A DNA stretch of 64,000 nucleotides from Mactra quadrangularis (Eukaryota > Mollusca > Bivalvia > Venerida > Mactridae), in the NCBI GenBank assembly GCA_025267735.1, contig CM046296.1, positions 20,796,464-20,860,463 of the forward strand, written 5' to 3'. The notes below the pieces were generated by a model. It was not told where the DNA came from, made no database searches, and saw only the letters and a program-made list of their open reading frames with translations. Below are positions 27,601-37,604 of the stretch, one piece after another (position 1 is the first letter of the stretch; the number at the start of each line of letters is the position of its first letter). The position numbers and the translations under genes are program-made.

Positions 27601-30600
27601 TGTAGCAGACATGATGTTACTGGCGGCAGACGTGATATCATACAGCTGTTTGATCATACTAGTTGTTCTAGGAGTTTAACTGAGTTTAAGGCTTAATTGT
27701 CAGTTTGGATATTCATTTTGTTTGATCAACATAGCAGCTCATTCATTTACATTAAAAATAAAAGATTTTGAATTTTTATTTGTGAATTAAGTTATCACAA
27801 CTTCTATATATCACTGCTAGGTTTGTTGAGTTAATATATGATTTCAGACCTATGAACATGAATTTAGAGTGATGATTTAATCCCACATCACAAACTACAA
27901 TCTCTTGGTTCTATCTCTCAGTCTGATTTTCTGCTTGATTGTATTAAAAGTTTAAGGTCAGATAATTGTCAGGCAAAGTCCTGTTTTTAGCATAAACTGA
28001 TTCACATTTATCAAAATATGATTTAAACTAAAATACATAAATAAACTTTATTGATAGCAAATTTACTTGCATTTCATCAGTCCAAACTTCTTGAAGGGCA
28101 CTTTTTATAGTTTTTTATTCTGGATTAAATGCCATGTCAACACAATTTTTAGGCTATTTTACAGAGTTCAGCACACCTAACCTAGCTTTCCTGGACATAT
28201 GGCTATAACCAGTACTCACCTATCCTTCCAGTAGGCTGGAAACTTCTCTATATACCTTATAAATGGAGGAAAATTGACAAAAATGTCAAATTTTCATTGA
28301 TAATTATAACCTCCAAAGATGAGGTTCAAACCTGTACCTTCTTCAGGACACTAGATTTGAAATCCAGATGTGCTACCAACTGTGCTACCCACCAGGGTTG
28401 AAGGGCACTATTTATATAGTTTCATATTTTATGTTATTCATTTATCTATCAAATACTTGATATATTTCAGTTCAGCAAATGCTAAGAAATGGGAGATAGA
28501 GTTACAAACATTAAAAAATAACAATGCAAGATTAACTGCAGCTTTACAAGAATCAACAACTAATGTTGATGAATGGAAGAAACAATTAGCTAGTTATAAA
28601 GATGAAACATCGAGATTAAAAAAGAAAGTAAGTTAACTTGAAGATTTTACTACTCTTTTTTTGTTATGCCTTTTTACTCGCCTCCATGGTTTAATTGTTA
28701 AGATGGCTGACTTTAACTTCTCACTGATGAGACAGTTTTGGACTTGCTTTTAGCCATGTTACCATGCAGTCATTGCATTTACACACTAAACAGAAGAACT
28801 GGAGACCTGTGAAAATGCTTTTTATCTACAAATAGCTGTACTATATTGATGTTATTTATTATTATATACACTACAACCTTTCTTGAACAACACCCAATGG
28901 AATAGACTAAAATATGTTGTTGTTTAGAGGTCCTTGCACTGCAGAGAATTTAAAGTTGTTTGGAGGGTCTGCTCTGAAGAGGTTAGATTCAATTAAAATT
29001 ATGCCTTAGGGAAATATAAAAAACAGGTGTTGTGCAGAATATTTGTTCTGTAGAGGGCCGCTCTGCAGAGGTTAAACTGTATTATTTTTTGCCTTTTTTT
29101 TCAAAAGTAGTTCAATACATAAATATTGTTTTAATGTTATATTATAGATTTCGGACTTGGAGAAGAAACAAGGTAATCCAGAACAGATACAGCTGTTACA
29201 AGGACAAGTATCAGAGTTAAATGATAAATGTGATACATTACAAAGAGATAATGAATATAAAGATCAGGTACTTGTTACATAGTCTTTTAAAGTTTGGTCT
29301 CTCAACATTGTTCAACAATCTGGATTTGATTTCTTGACTATGGCCGGTCATACATACCCTTCCATAAAGTTTGGACAGTTCATTTAATTAACTTTTGAAT
29401 GGGGAGACTTTGTTGTCTACATGTTAAAGATTTAGCACATAAATGTAAAAGATATGGTCAATAAAGATGGTTAGTTAAGCTAACTGCCGTTAATAATGAA
29501 ATGAAAGTCTTTGGTGAAGTATGGAAAACCCATGCCAAATGAACTATGTTTTTACAATTTATATAGCAGATATGTTGTAGAATTGAGCTTTGAAGTTGGT
29601 TGAAGTAATTGACCAGTTTAAGGACAAAGTGACATACTATCTCTCTTTTTTATGGAAATAGAGTGATTATAAATTTTCCATTGTAAACAAAACTATTTTA
29701 AACTTGGCATAATCTCTAGATCTACATTAATACATGTAAAAAACAGTTTTCCTCTGTTTATTTTTCCAGGAAGTAGATCGACTACAGCAACGACTCGCTG
29801 AAATGACCACAAGGGAAACTGCTAATGGAAATTTACAAAATAAAATCAAGGTTGGATCACTTTTTCGCTCATCTTCCAAATCCAAACTGATCAAAGTAAG
29901 CCGGACAACAGCCCCTTATTTAACCCCTATTACTAGGGGAGGTATTTTGATGTTGTCGGGCATGAAATATATGAATGGCAGAACACTAATGCTTCAATTT
30001 TTTTTTTGAAAAATCATTTTTTTATTTATGTTTTAATTTAGATAGGGCTTTGAAAGATTTTTTTAATTAATCATTTTGATGAGCATTTGAGTATTTTTGT
30101 TCAGGCATGATGAATGGATTAAAGTATGTGTATATTGTTTGCCTGAAAAGGTACATATGGCAATAATTTTGTAACTTTTAACTTGTTAGATGCTCTACTT
30201 AATTAACTTTTCAAATGACTTGATAAACTTGTTTTCTGCAATGAATCAAAATGCTACATCCCCAATCATAATTCGATTTTGTTTGGAGTTGGAGTTTTTC
30301 TCTTAAATTGATATTCTTTCTGGGATATAAAACAATTCTTTCTGGGACACTATTTGAAAAGTCTAGTATTATAACCCTTGCTTTGTCAGAAATTTTTACC
30401 TCATTCAAAACCCTATCTAAATGTTAAAACATGTTTTTTCTTCTTCAGAAGCTTCTTATCTAAACACCAATTATTATAATGGTATATACTGTACTATTTT
30501 ATTTCTGAAGATTATTCTTTTATATACTATCCTCCCTCTTGTTGAAAAACTTCCTTAAACATGATGTAGAAAGATTTTTAATGGTCACAGATTTCATTTG

Positions 30601-33600
30601 TTGAGTTGGTGGATATTACATTTAGTTTGGCAAAAACAAAATATAAGTATTATACTGAAGTATGAAATATTGACTACAAAGAAAGTATACTAAAGTACGA
30701 GTATGCTGAATTGTAGCTATTCTGGTAACTATTTTTACCAGATTATCTGTTCTGATTACTGAATTTTTGTATATGATGTACATGTATAATATTACATTTT
30801 CTCATGTAATCTATCTATTTTTTACAATATATTCTCATGTATTACTGTATTCTGACATATTCAATGTGATACTCTCATGTGTTTGTACATTACATGTATT
30901 TCTCTATGTTAATATTGTACATAACTTGTTCCATGTTTTTATGCGAGGTCCATATGGACGATTGAATTATCATATATTGTGGTTTTGAATTCCTTATACT
31001 GACAATATTCTTATCTGACATTCTTATAGTGTACAGTATACACTATTTTTATGTGATATCATTACACTTTTCAGTATTCTTATATGATATCCTTACAACT
31101 TACTATATTTATTCTTATGTAATTTATATGCCACAGTAATTTCACTCTATTGTGAAACAATATTTTCTACATAATACACAATTCTTATGTGACATATTTT
31201 ATCCTTCCACTTTGCTCATGTGATATCATTATACTGTTCAATATTTGTATGTGATACAGTATTGTGTGTATGTGATATACGATGTGTTATATTATATATA
31301 ATTCTCATGTGACATATTTTAGTCTACTTTTCTCATGTGATCTATACAACATGTTCTCTGTACTGATACTATAACAAACAATTCAGGTTGATGGTGTCAA
31401 AGTAAGTATAACACAGTCACATGAAAGGAATGATATTTTTATATGTCAATTTGAGTATAGATTTAGTTCTCTGTTCTTGTTTAGTTTACATAGTTCACAC
31501 AGTTATCTATCACTACGTATGTTGGTATGCTTCAAACAACTCATGAATTACTGACATTCAACTACATTGAAGATGCCTTTTGAGTCATATGTCATTCATT
31601 AACCATACATATTATCATGGTTAAAGATGCCCTTTGAATCATGTGTCATTAATTAACCATACATTATTTCAAGGTTGAGGTAGCCCTTTAGATTTTGTTT
31701 CATTCATTTATCATATATCTGGGTATTATAAAGATCACATTAGAATATTTGAGCTCTCAAGTTAATGTTGTTTTTTACACCATTTACACATTATGCAGTC
31801 ACATTGTAGGTTGAAACTGTCTTTATAGACTGAGTTCACTGGTTTCATTTCATATTGAATGCTTCAAGAATCCAGAACTCTAGTTATAATAGAATTGTTA
31901 GCTTTAATTTTCATTCAAAAGATGTTTTTGTCTATGATGTTGTGCATTGCTCTTTTGGTATTTGTACAACACTTAGTTTTGTTTTTACACTGTTGTTGCA
32001 TAGACTTTGTCTTTTACAATAATCCTTTGCTAAGATTATTTCTGGTGTAGTGATCTTGTGCCACTTAAATCTCTCTTTCACTCTTTGTTGTTGATTTAAC
32101 TTACAAAAATGAATGAATTCTGATACAAGATACTTGGCCATCGTCCATGCTGAATTTACATATTTGAGTTTTACAGAATGATGGGTTTTATTTGTTTGAA
32201 GCTATTTCACTTAAACTTCAAAGACATTACTTTTGATAGTCAAACCTCATTGTTACTAGTACATAGTTATGACTATTGCAGTGTAGGCTTTCTTTCTTGG
32301 AACTAGCTTTTTGTAAGGAGACTACTTTTTAAAAAACAAACTTCTTTTTTGAAGGGGAACATCTTTTTGTACTTTTTCATACAAATTGCTTTATCTATTA
32401 AAGCTCGCTATTCTTATGATATGATCTTTATACCTCTTTGAATTAATGCTTTTGTTACTTGTTGCATAGGTATGAATATAAAAAATTTTTGGTTACCATT
32501 TTTTTCTGTTTTAAATATTCAGCCATTTCAATTCCACATTGTGTGCATTGCCAAGACATGCTGTATCAATGTTTATTTATATAGCAGAGGTGAACTTGTA
32601 CTCGCTTGCTGGTAGAATGTCTGCTTATGACTTGGAAGGTTGTGGCTTTGAGCTCACCTTGGACCATAGATATTGGATGACATTAACCCATGGCTACCTT
32701 TGTATATTTATATGCTTTGGTTCAAATGATGCTTACATGTACATCAGTCTAACATAAATATACATTGACTTTAATTTGTTTTGGATGTACATTGTATCAA
32801 TAATTATAATTGTGCCGGGAGCACACAATGTATCCAGCTGAAATCATTGATCATTACAACTAATATACTGACAACATCTGAAAGAGAATGAGATTACAAG
32901 AATGCTATTATGTACAGGCACCATTTACTATAAATTGATGAATCAGTTCAAAACTAGTCTACATCTTACTGTACTTACCTTGTAGTTTGACTAGTCTTGA
33001 ACTGACCAATCAAAATGTTCTATTATTGTTGATTTGTATTTGCAATCTATACACATTGTATTGGCATTATGTATATATTAATGTTGAATATATTCATGTA
33101 TCTATGTATTGAAAAAAGCTTGATCAATTTAGTTTCTATTTTAAGATATTATTTTTATTTTATTTTTTTTTTGCTGGCATGATTATTACATTAAGCTTTT
33201 TTTATTTTTATTGTTAATTGAATGTTAGTACATTGGCTGGCTGATATTACAAAACCCCTAAACCCCCATTAACATGATTCATTCTTTAGTCATACAATAA
33301 TAAATTATGTTGTAAGAATAACAGCTATGTTTGAAAAAAATAAATTATTTTTGATTTCTTACATTATTTTTTGTACTGTCAATATTGTTTGGTAAAAATC
33401 GATTTTTGTAACTTTGCTGCTTATTTTTTACACTCTAAATATAGTCCTGATGTAGGCTCACTGATCTTAGACCAATTTATATTTCTTTCGTTGGTCATGA
33501 AATATTTAATTTAGTGTATTATCTTGGTTGTAGGTGGCTGGCACAGATTGGAAAAAAAATGTAGAGTTTTTTTACTTAGAACTGTTCGAGCCAGCTATGG

Positions 33601-34091
33601 TCAAGGAAAATGTTTCGTAAAGTCAACTTAGTCGACCTAATCTTTAATAGTCAGAAAAAAAAAGAAAGTACATTACCAGTTATGTTTTGTACAATGGTGA
33701 TATCCAATGAAGAAATGTTAAAAACTTCTTTGAAATAGAGACATTTTATTATGAGTTTTAGTGTCAAAGTAGTTGATTTCAGTATTAGTACTATGTAGAA
33801 CTTTTTGTAGTCGAGATTCAGGATTTAGCAAAACAGAGAACTGACCATTCTAAAACTAGAATATGTAAATAAGTTGTTTATTTATTGTTTCAGGCAATGG
33901 AAGAAGAGAATCGAAGTTTACATCAGAAAGTTCATGATTTACAGCAATTATTGCAAGATTATCGTACAAGTCAAGATAACGAAAAAGAAGAAGTACTGAA
34001 TCTACAAGACCAATTAGGCAGCAAAATTACTGAACTTTACGAATTTCATGAACAAATACTCGCCACTATACGAAAAGAATCAAACAGCTAG
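15528..34091 (+). CDS. Homer: Homer scaffold protein (EVH1 + coiled coil), multi-exon gene
   Basis: Joined exons: 15528-15607 (candidate), 21439-21595, 23294-23425, 25204-25398, 27082-27224, 28471-28627, 29148-29267, 29770-29895, (31387-31401 candidate), 33894-34091. All junctions keep one reading frame with GT/AG borders. The product is about 435 residues, or 440 with the microexon. The EVH1/WH1 domain lies at about residues 28-137 and contains the family hallmarks [20 protein letters not shown] and [19 protein letters not shown] Ser/Thr/Pro-rich linker follows (about 140-220), then a long coiled coil to the C terminus. Known of the family: EVH1 binds PPxxF-type motifs in mGluR, IP3R/RyR and Shank, and the coiled coil tetramerises. 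Seen: Trp of KNWxP, which contacts ligand in EVH1 of Homer, is kept. Family members are usually about 350-390 residues; the excess comes from the linker and the alternative N terminus. The family assignment is very secure; the first exon is not. Confidence 0.96.
17456..17665. mobile_element. Possible MITE fragment (ACAGTGATACCTGT ends)
   Basis: ATACAGTGATACCTGTCTAC at the left and GATTTTACTGTAAACTG at the right give an approximate inverted pair; AGGTGGCCAGTTTTGAAAG lies inside. The same left phrase recurs at 17160-17177. Resembles the 11.6-kb element in style. Confidence 0.35.
18430..18712. repeat. Degenerate tandem repeat (AGTATGGCACAGGTTTTTAC)
   Basis: The phrase CAGTATGGYAYAGGTTTTTA plus ACATTAAAA recurs about six times at irregular 40-60 bp spacing inside Homer intron 1. 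Confidence 0.6.
21439..21595 (+). CDS. Homer: Homer exon: EVH1 domain, N-terminal half
   Basis: 157 nt: one base completing a split codon plus 52 codons, from [20 protein letters not shown] to [12 protein letters not shown]. Acceptor TTTTCAG|G, donor AAAG|GTACGT. This is the most conserved part of Homer; it carries the strands and the KNW tryptophan that form the proline-peptide groove. The match to fly and vertebrate Homer EVH1 is nearly colinear. Confidence 0.97.
21757..22070 (+). mobile_element. tRNA-derived SINE, family A
   Basis: The tRNA-like head has CTAGTTGGTAGCATGC and GTGGGTTCAATTCCCAGGC (B box). The body has GCTTAGTAGTTGGTTAACAG and GTGAGTAGGTTGACTGACCG, and the 3' end is ACAAAAACAAAAACAG. 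An imperfect flanking duplication (TAAAGGGAACAG / TAAAGGAAACAG) supports retroposition. It sits in the Homer intron just 160 bp after the first EVH1 exon. Confidence 0.88.
22921..23095 (-). mobile_element. SINE family B, decayed, minus strand
   Basis: Reverse-strand traces match family B: GTCAACAC, GCAGCTAACCTAACTTTCTTGA and AACCAGTTCTC in the same order as the copy at 56.35-56.6 kb. The tRNA-like head is missing. Confidence 0.55.
23294..23425 (+). CDS. Homer: Homer exon: EVH1 domain, C-terminal half
   Basis: 44 codons in phase 0, starting [20 protein letters not shown] and ending TEADLAK. Acceptor ATTACAG|GCC, donor AAAG|GTAATG. It contains the [18 protein letters not shown] signature, diagnostic for Homer among EVH1 proteins. 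The exon boundary after ...EGSK matches the known Homer break before AIINST. Confidence 0.97.
24461..24910. mobile_element. Possible MITE, AGTCTCATAT family
   Basis: Left end AATAATCAACAGTCTCATGT, right end CTTATGAGACTACTGATT in inverse orientation, 450 bp apart. GTTGCCATGGTTGCAAAT precedes the right end as GTTACCATGGCTACAAA does in the 48.8 and 49.1 kb copies. Confidence 0.5.
25204..25398 (+). CDS. Homer: Homer exon: end of EVH1 and Ser/Thr/Pro-rich linker
   Basis: 65 codons, phase 0. [20 protein letters not shown] completes the EVH1 C-terminal helix; the rest is a low-complexity linker ([15 protein letters not shown], then [12 protein letters not shown]). Acceptor TTTTACAG, donor CAG|GTATGT. 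Reading through the donor adds only eight residues (VCEYIDLG) before a stop at 25423-25425, which would give an EVH1-only protein like vertebrate Homer1a. The linker is rich in potential phosphorylation sites and shows no recognised P-motif. Confidence 0.94.
26690..26830 (-). mobile_element. tRNA-like SINE head, minus strand, decayed
   Basis: On the reverse strand GTGTTCAAATCCC is a B box and TTAGTTCAATAGTATTTCAAG an A-box-like segment about 40 nt upstream. No body homology to families A or B was recognised. Confidence 0.45.
27082..27224 (+). CDS. Homer: Homer exon: linker to coiled-coil start
   Basis: 143 nt, 47 codons plus two bases. It starts [20 protein letters not shown] and ends in [13 protein letters not shown], where heptad spacing begins. 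Acceptor is a long T-rich tract plus CATAG; donor AG|GTAATA. The two leftover bases plus the next exon's T make Ser, keeping frame. RERRNSF fits a basophilic kinase site (inference). Confidence 0.92.
28127..28395 (-). mobile_element. SINE family B, minus strand, in Homer intron
   Basis: The reverse strand reads tRNA-like head (GTAGCACAGTTGGTAGCACA; GAGGTTCAAACC-like B box), then the family B body including GTGAGTACTGGTTATAGCC and CCAGGAAAGCTAGGTTAGGT. Its tRNA-like end lies 76 bp before the coiled coil exon at 28471. Confidence 0.8.
28471..28627 (+). CDS. Homer: Homer exon: coiled coil segment 1
   Basis: 157 nt: one base completing Ser, then 52 codons. The encoded [20 protein letters not shown] and [20 protein letters not shown] are typical of the Homer coiled coil (vertebrate Homer has a closely similar NVxxWKxQL segment). 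Acceptor TATTTCAG, donor AAA|GTAAGT. A decayed minus-strand SINE lies just upstream in the intron. Confidence 0.95.
29148..29267 (+). CDS. Homer: Homer exon: coiled coil segment 2
   Basis: 40 codons, phase 0: [20 protein letters not shown] then [20 protein letters not shown]. Acceptor ATTATAG, donor CAG|GTACTT. Leucines and charged residues follow heptad spacing, consistent with continuation of the oligomerising coil. The GNPEQ stretch is a short break in the heptads. Confidence 0.93.
29770..29895 (+). CDS. Homer: Homer exon: coiled coil segment 3 with two possible donors
   Basis: 42 codons, phase 0, beginning [20 protein letters not shown]. The stronger donor (AAA|GTAAGC, GT at 29896) keeps a basic tail [16 protein letters not shown] weaker in-frame donor (AAG|GTTGGA at 29851) would drop those 15 residues. 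Both join in phase 0 to the last exon or to the candidate microexon, so the tail could be optional. Acceptor TTTTTCCAG. The coil part is certain; the tail depends on donor choice. Confidence 0.88.
30765..31345. repeat. Degenerate repeat of ATTCTCATGTGATAT-like words
   Basis: TTCT(C/T)ATGTGA(T/C)AT variants recur about fifteen times over 580 bp within a Homer intron, ending just before the candidate microexon. Confidence 0.6.
31387..31401 (+). CDS. Homer: Candidate 15-nt Homer microexon (VDGVK)
   Basis: Fifteen bases between an AATTCAG acceptor and a perfect GTAAGT donor encode VDGVK and fit phase 0 on both sides (…LIK-VDGVK-AMEEEN…). The pyrimidine tract is weak. Support is only the paired splice signals and frame; short pairs can occur by chance in 4 kb of AT-rich intron. 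Confidence 0.35.
31560..31720. repeat. Three-copy ~60-bp tandem repeat
   Basis: GATGCCTTTTGAGTCATATG, GATGCCCTTTGAATCATGTG and a third weaker copy each precede TCATTNATTAACCATACAT, giving three diverged units. Confidence 0.65.
33894..34091 (+). CDS. Homer: Homer last coding exon: C-terminal coiled coil and stop
   Basis: 65 codons plus TAG (34089-34091). Acceptor TTTATTGTTTCAG. It opens [20 protein letters not shown] and ends [16 protein letters not shown]. Heptad leucines fit the C-terminal leucine-zipper region that tetramerises Homer. Length and termination match the family, which ends soon after the final LxxLxxxxxxLxx heptads. Confidence 0.95.
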   Translation, partial: AMEEENRSLHQKVHDLQQLLQDYRTSQDNEKEEVLNLQDQLGSKITELYEFHEQILATIRKESNS

Positions 34092-36070
34092 TGTTTGCTT
34101 GGAATATCCATTTTCGGATTAACAGGAATCAAAAATTTTATTTTTGCCAGAAAATTTTAGAACAGTGCCAGTATTTAATCGAGTAAGACAAATTGTGAGA
34201 TTGATAGATGATGATGCTAGAATAAAGAACTGTGGATCTTTTCTTTTAAAAGTTTTACTATAATAATAATCTTGAGTCTATTTATATCTCCAAAGGTCTG
34301 TAGATCAGGTGTATTTGTTGATAATAAAACTTATAATTGTTCTTGACTAGAAAAGTAAAGAATATTTACAAGAACATATTCTGCTTTGACTCATGATGAT
34401 TTTTGTAGTAAGATTTTTGTTTGAAAAGATCTGTTTATAACTATAAGGCTTTGTGATGTATGCAATGATTTGTATGAGGAAACATGTTAAGAATTTTCTA
34501 AATATGAGTTTATGTATCAATCAGGCTAAGGTTTTACATTGATGATTTTTTAGATATCTTAATTCATGCATGATGAAAATAATCTAAATTGTTAACTGAC
34601 TATACATGTATAAAGAAAACAAATTTATCTTTACATGTTATTTGAAATGAAAAATGATAGACTAATATTATGTTGATTGCAGGCTCACAGTTTTAAGTAC
34701 AATTGTCTTTATCAGGCATGATAAAGATGTGGGAGCTCTAGTAGGTGGGGGCAATGTCAGTATGTTAAGGGACAGGAAAAGGGAGATGTGGACATTGTTT
34801 ATAGAGGAGAGATATAAAAGTTTATTATATAAGCTGACCAAAATATCTGTATATTTGCTTCATTAATTTATTTAGAATAGACTAAACTTACTAAAACAAT
34901 GTATTTTGTATTGTAGAGAGCTTGAATAGCTCATTTAAGTTTGGTGATATGACATTTTTTCGTTGGTGGATATTTTTTTCACTCAAAATTTGTTGATACT
35001 ATGACTTGGTCATTGTATAAGAAATACATGTTTAATAATCACCAAAAATCATTACACGGTGTAGTTTGTTTGTTTCGTAACTTAATACTGCAACTTTTAA
35101 CTGAATAAGTCCAGGAACAGAAATTATTTCTTGAGATTTGAGGTTAGAATTTTAAGTTTGAATTTAATTAGTAAAGTTATTCCATATTGATGGTTAAAAC
35201 TTTTATTTCCTATGCATACATGTATGCCCATTTCACTCAAACATGAACAAATGCACAAACTTATTGCAAAAGTCAGTTCTATCATACGTAAAAGCACCTG
35301 AAGTCATAGCAAAAGTCATGTTGATTTTATTATATGTAAAACATTTACTTATGTGAAAGTTTGATGGTATCATTATACTGGTTGTTACGTTATGTGTATG
35401 TTTGTACTTATGTTTATACATGTGATATATTGTTAATATTTTTACGACACAAAATCTCTGTGCCATGTTGATTATTTTTGTACATTTTTGTTAATTATCT
35501 TAATTTTGTATATACTTGATATTAATTATAAGACTAGTTTCTTATTTTACCAGATGATCTGATTTTTATACTCTATTTGAAGACATAAAGTTTTAGTATG
35601 TGGACATTTACGGCAAGCAATTGGGCAGCTGACTGGGTTCACTAGCATCTATGGTATTCTTTCTGTAAGTCTGCCTTTCCCCTAGAAATCTTAGATTCAG
35701 TTTTATTAATAGAATTTTCATGTGCAAATAAAATTTTAAGAATCTACTGATATCTAATTGTTTATTCATATCCATATCCTATGGGAACCTTATTTTTACA
35801 TTACTTCCAAAACTGATAAATATATAAACTGCTGATTTTAACTGCTGTAATTGCTTTCCATGAAATATTTGAAAATCTTCTATATGTATATGGTAATGTT
35901 ATACATGTGCAATCCTAATTGTGGGATTTATTTGTACAATGGATCCAATGATCTTACATACATGTACATGTATATATGGTTCTTGAATTTAACAAACAAA
36001 ACTGATAAATCCGTCCTTGATTTTCATAGAAAGTTTACATATAAAATCACTATTTTTCAATGGCAATAAA
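34092..36070 (+). other. Homer 3'UTR (extent uncertain)
   Basis: AT-rich sequence without coding signals follows the stop. AATAAA hexamers lie at 34221-34226, 34323-34328, 35727-35732 and 36065-36070, so several polyadenylation sites are possible. The true end cannot be fixed from sequence alone. Confidence 0.4.
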
Positions 36071-36968
36071 ATACAATGTTCAAATATTTTATCATCTATG
36101 CTAAGAAATTCCTTTTATTATTTTACCATTAAATATATGCACACAGTCATGTCATTTACTATATATTCTCAATGAAATCTTGGATTTTTTTGTTCCATAA
36201 CTATTATGTATTTTGTTTTTTTTATTGTTTCATTTTCACAATCTTTCATAAAAATTTTGTTCTTTAACCTCCATTCATTGTCTTTTGAGTACTTAAAAAT
36301 AAATGTGTTTTCTTGTAAATTATCAGATGCTTCTATAATCTTCTTCTTAGTTTTCTCCCTTAGCAACCAACAGTTAAATGTTAGAAACCTATATGAATAG
36401 TTGGCAGCTTCACTATCCTGCAGCTTTAAATATTTACTATTTTCCATTTTTGTAACTTTGATTGTTTACTTTTATTGTTTGCAAGCTTGAAGTCTGCAAC
36501 ATAGAATGTTTGCAACAAAAAATATCTGCAACTTTAAATGTCTGCAACTTTGAAGAGTTATTCCTAGATATACTCATTGCAGATCGGATAAAAGACAGGT
36601 TTAAAAAAGGAAAAAATATTTATACCTTTGTCACTGCCGTTTATTCACAACAGCCCCTTATTAGCTACCTTACTTTTATTTTACAAGAAATCAGAATTTA
36701 TTTTCATGCCTAACAATCAGTTTTACTCTTCATTTTATCAAATAAATATACAATAATTATATACATATATGTATTTATGGAAAATAATCAGTTATTTTTT
36801 AAATTATACTATATAACAATTTTAATATATCTTTTCATGTGTATTTTATCATTTTAGAAAAGAAAACTATTTTAAAAATAAAACATTTAAAAAACAATCT
36901 TATTAGAATGTATATAAACAATGTTTTACAGTTACATATAAATACAATGTATGTGACCTCATGAGTTC
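36071..36968. other. AT-rich spacer
   Basis: Overlapping open frames of 64-92 residues on both strands at 36.2-36.7 kb reflect AT-rich sequence without domains. The flanking 7-bp duplication TGAGTTC of the next element ends this stretch (36962-36968). Confidence 0.5.
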
Positions 36969-37597
36969 CAGGGATTCTATATAACAGGGATTTGTAATGA
37001 AGTGCTTTTTTTTTAATTTTTACTGTCTATAACTGGCGGATTCAGGCTGTAAAAACTATTCCATAGTTTAAAAACTTGAAAAGCCGCCTGGCTAGCTCAG
37101 TTGGTAGCGCGCAAGTCTACTGATCAAGGGGTCGTGGGTTCGATTCCCGGGCGGGGCATACTTTCGTGGAGCTTGGTCATGAATTTATTTCTACGGCCAT
37201 TCTCCCTCCTACCAATGATTTTTAATTATATAGGTCAGTTGTCAGTCACTGACGAAAGTATGTGCTTAGTAGTTGGTTAACAGCTAAATCAAGAGATTTA
37301 GCCTTTCCAGGAGGAGTGAGTAGGTTGACTGACCGCCGTTATATGACCTATAATTGTGTTGCTACGGCATTAAACCCAACAAACAAACAATAAAAACTTG
37401 AAATATGTTTTTGTACATGTCTTCTATGAAACTTGTGAATGTTTCTGAAGTTTTTGACAAAATTTTGTCGCAATTATGACAGAAAATATGACTTTAGGTG
37501 GTGTAAAATTGGGCTAAAAATGGCAGAATATTAGCAAAGACAGTGAAATTTGATGAATATCTATGTCATTAAAAATCCCTGTTATATAAAATCCCTG
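36969..37597. mobile_element. Non-autonomous DNA transposon with CAGGG ends, SINE-interrupted
   Basis: The 32-bp terminal inverted repeats (36969-37000 and 37566-37597) have two mismatches and start CAGGGATT(C/T)TATATAACAG. Each repeat itself contains two CAGGGATT words. TGAGTTC directly abuts both outer ends (36962-36968, 37598-37604). CAGGG termini suggest hAT-like ancestry (known for that superfamily), though hAT duplications are normally 8 bp. Without the nested SINE the element is about 308 bp and has no ORF. Confidence 0.88.
37083..37390 (+). mobile_element. SINE family A, intact, nested in DNA transposon
   Basis: The head GGCTAGCTCAGTTGGTAGCG and B box GTGGGTTCGATTCCCGGGCG are tRNA-like and well preserved. 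The body matches the copy at 21.76 kb closely, including GTGAGTAGGTTGACTGACCG. A perfect 13-bp duplication TAAAAACTTGAAA flanks it (37069-37081, 37391-37403). A tRNA finder might call this head a tRNA; the attached SINE body argues against that. Confidence 0.93.
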
Positions 37598-37604
37598 TGA
37601 GTTC

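Noticed and set aside
36169..36713. Overlapping open frames of 64-92 residues on both strands
   Set aside because: AT-rich composition, no domains, and just downstream of the probable Homer 3' end.
37083..37160. Possible tRNA gene
   Set aside because: Well-preserved A and B boxes, but the sequence continues into a SINE body flanked by a 13-bp duplication.
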